A DNA stretch of 23,322 bases from Betaproteobacteria bacterium HGW-Betaproteobacteria-2 (GTDB taxonomy: Bacteria; Pseudomonadota; Gammaproteobacteria; Burkholderiales; Methylophilaceae). Positions 22,145 to 23,322 of this stretch are shown piece by piece. Each line of letters opens with the position of its first letter. The first letter of the stretch is position 1. The DNA is taken from the NCBI GenBank assembly GCA_002842255.1, contig PHCM01000001.1:1-23322 (forward strand). The letters are read 5' to 3'. Below the pieces are notes generated by a model that did not search any database, was not told the DNA's origin, and saw nothing but the letters and a program-made list of their open reading frames with translations. The position numbers and the translations under genes were made by a program.

Positions 22145-23223
22145 ATCGTCTTCACCAATTCATTCAGGATTCTTTCCGAAGCAGTTCCATCACCATAAGG
22201 CCTCAAACTATTGCTAGCTAGCTTTCTACATGTGGCCGCATCAATAATCTTTTCTGCCGATGCACCAACCAAGATATTCCAGCCCATATCTACAGTCTCC
22301 ACCCACTCGGTCTCATCGCGCATGGTGATACATGGCACCCCATAGAAAAAGGCTTCCTTTTGCACACCACCAGAATCGGTCAATATGACAGCGGCAGATT
22401 GTTCCAGAGCCACCATGTCGAGAAATGCCAAAGGCTCAACAACAAGAAGCTGATCAAGGTAGGCCTGTAGACCATGCTGATCGACGATTTTTCTTGTTCT
22501 AGGATGGAGAGGAAGCACAACAGGCATATGTTTGGAAATGGCTGACAAGCCTTTTAGTATCTCAGTCAGCCTTGCAAGGTCATCAGTATTTTCAGCGCGA
22601 TGACAAGTCGCAAGTGCATATCCACCATCCACTAGATTCAGCTGCTCTTTGATCTGACTGCGCTCCATCGCAACATGTTTATAGAAGAGCGCGACGTCGT
22701 ACATCACATCGCCAACGTTGTGCACACCTTGTGTGACGCCTTCAGCCTTGAGGTTATCAACTGCCGTTTGCGTTGGGCAGAATAACTTGGTTGAAACGCG
22801 ATCTGAAAGTATGCGATTCACTTCCTCAGGCATGCGCATGTTAAATGAGCGTAAACCAGCCTCGACATGAGCTACAGGAATATGGAGTTTTGCCGCAGCT
22901 AGAGCACCTGCAAGCGTCGAATTGGTATCACCATATATCAGCACCCAATCAGGACGCTCGGCGAGCAGTATTTTCTCTATGCCTTCCAGCATCCTGCCCG
23001 TCATCTCGCCGTGTTGTCCCCCAGAGATTTCGAGGTTAAAGACAGGTTCCGGGATATCTAGATCCTCAAAAAATACTTTAGACATATTCGGGTCATAGTG
23101 TTGCCCGGTATGCACCAGCTTTTCTTGAATCTGATCTTGATAGCTATCCCGAATTACTCTCGAAACCGCGGCGGCTTTAATGAATTGTGGGCGAGCGCCC
23201 ACAACGGTAATAATCTTTTGCAT
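22141..23223 (-). CDS. wecB: UDP-N-acetylglucosamine 2-epimerase (non-hydrolysing), WecB/WbpI family
   Basis: A 360-residue cytoplasmic epimerase. It opens ITVVGARPQFIKAAAVS (4-20) and has LVHTGQHYD, YGDTNSTLAGALAAAK, HVEAGLRSF, MRMPEEVNR, CHRAENTDD, LPLHPRTR and LTDSGGVQKEAFFYG, all family signatures. Basic reaction: C2 inversion of UDP-GlcNAc to UDP-ManNAc. The MTGRMLEGIE and SFNMRMPEE wording, and the DegT-type aminotransferase directly upstream, fit the WbpI branch, which acts on UDP-2,3-diacetamido-glucuronic acid to give UDP-ManNAc3NAcA. Sequence by eye does not settle this. The start ATG shares one base with the stop of the upstream gene (TGATG). GC content here is visibly higher than in the genes just downstream. 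Confidence 0.94.
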   Translation of the reverse strand: MQKIITVVGARPQFIKAAAVSRVIRDSYQDQIQEKLVHTGQHYDPNMSKVFFEDLDIPEPVFNLEISGGQHGEMTGRMLEGIEKILLAERPDWVLIYGDTNSTLAGALAAAKLHIPVAHVEAGLRSFNMRMPEEVNRILSDRVSTKLFCPTQTAVDNLKAEGVTQGVHNVGDVMYDVALFYKHVAMERSQIKEQLNLVDGGYALATCHRAENTDDLARLTEILKGLSAISKHMPVVLPLHPRTRKIVDQHGLQAYLDQLLVVEPLAFLDMVALEQSAAVILTDSGGVQKEAFFYGVPCITMRDETEWVETVDMGWNILVGASAEKIIDAATCRKLASNSLRPYGDGTASERILNELVKTI

Positions 23224-23322
23224 CAGACACTCACTGCTTTTTTTAGGGCGCTGACGATTTTGCGCTGTGTTTCAGAATCCATATAGGGATGCATTGGTAG
23301 ACTCATTACACGTTTGGCGATA
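23223..23322 (-). CDS. DegT/DnrJ/EryC1 aminotransferase, C-terminal fragment cut by window
   Basis: Only the last 33 codons are visible. They read AKRVMSLPMHPYMDSETQ, continuing RKIVSALKKAVSV and a stop. The 'RV.SLPMHPY.....Q..IV.AL' pattern is the C-terminal end of WbpE/PseC-like sugar aminotransferases. Beside a 2-epimerase of the WecB/WbpI type, a WbpE role (3-amination on the way to UDP-ManNAc3NAcA) is likely but not provable from this fragment. The stop TGA shares its A with the next ATG. Confidence 0.75.
   Translation of the reverse strand, partial: IAKRVMSLPMHPYMDSETQRKIVSALKKAVSV

Overview
The window is a stretch of a surface-polysaccharide (O-antigen, capsule or exopolysaccharide) biosynthesis locus. 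Every gene lies on the minus strand, so transcription runs from high to low coordinates and the operon continues past both window ends. Protein families suggest a Gram-negative proteobacterium, most likely beta- or gammaproteobacterial. The low-coordinate end carries the order 4-keto-reductase, WbpL-like transferase, WbpM-like dehydratase, which is the order I know from the end of Pseudomonas O-antigen clusters. No rRNA, tRNA, CRISPR array, recognisable transposase or integrase was seen. No gene-free stretch exceeds 300 bases.

Layout in transcription order. (1) 23322-22141: the tail of a DegT-family aminotransferase and a UDP-GlcNAc 2-epimerase of the WecB/WbpI type. (2) 22144-18243, strikingly AT-rich: an ABC-exporter membrane domain without an ATPase domain, a membrane-anchored glucuronyl C5-epimerase-like protein and a GT4 glycosyltransferase with an inserted hydrophobic hairpin. 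(3) 18232-10105: eight tightly packed genes, six of whose seven junctions overlap. They are a GT-C-like membrane protein, a WbqC protein, an ArnC/DPM-like GT2, a PAPS-type sulfotransferase, a flippase-like membrane protein, two SAM methyltransferases and a WecE-type aminotransferase. (4) 10014-8082: a GT4 glycosyltransferase and the APS kinase CysC. (5) 8072-5012: one large membrane protein that looks like a Wzx flippase fused to a Wzy polymerase, then a GT2 glycosyltransferase. (6) 5015-3733: a broken start of an SDR-type epimerase gene, a 57-base near-perfect palindrome and a DUF4143-type AAA ATPase. (7) 3722-1: 4-keto-reductase/epimerase, WbpL-like initiating transferase and WbpM-like 4,6-dehydratase.

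How the parts could work together (inference): the dehydratase, reductase and WbpL-like transferase would make and load the first sugar (UDP-D-QuiNAc or UDP-D-FucNAc) on undecaprenyl phosphate. The glycosyltransferases would extend it, and the fused Wzx/Wzy protein would export and polymerise the unit. CysC plus the sulfotransferase imply that the glycan or a precursor is sulfated. A C5-epimerase-like enzyme anchored on the outer face of the inner membrane implies uronic-acid epimerisation at polymer level. The ArnC-like transferase, flippase-like protein and GT-C-like protein form a plausible periplasmic side-branch module.

The best candidate for something undescribed is the junction at 3690-5015. 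There the ATPase and palindrome appear to have been placed inside the first dozen codons of an SDR gene that was translationally coupled to the upstream glycosyltransferase, and an intact start of the same gene type follows directly after the ATPase.
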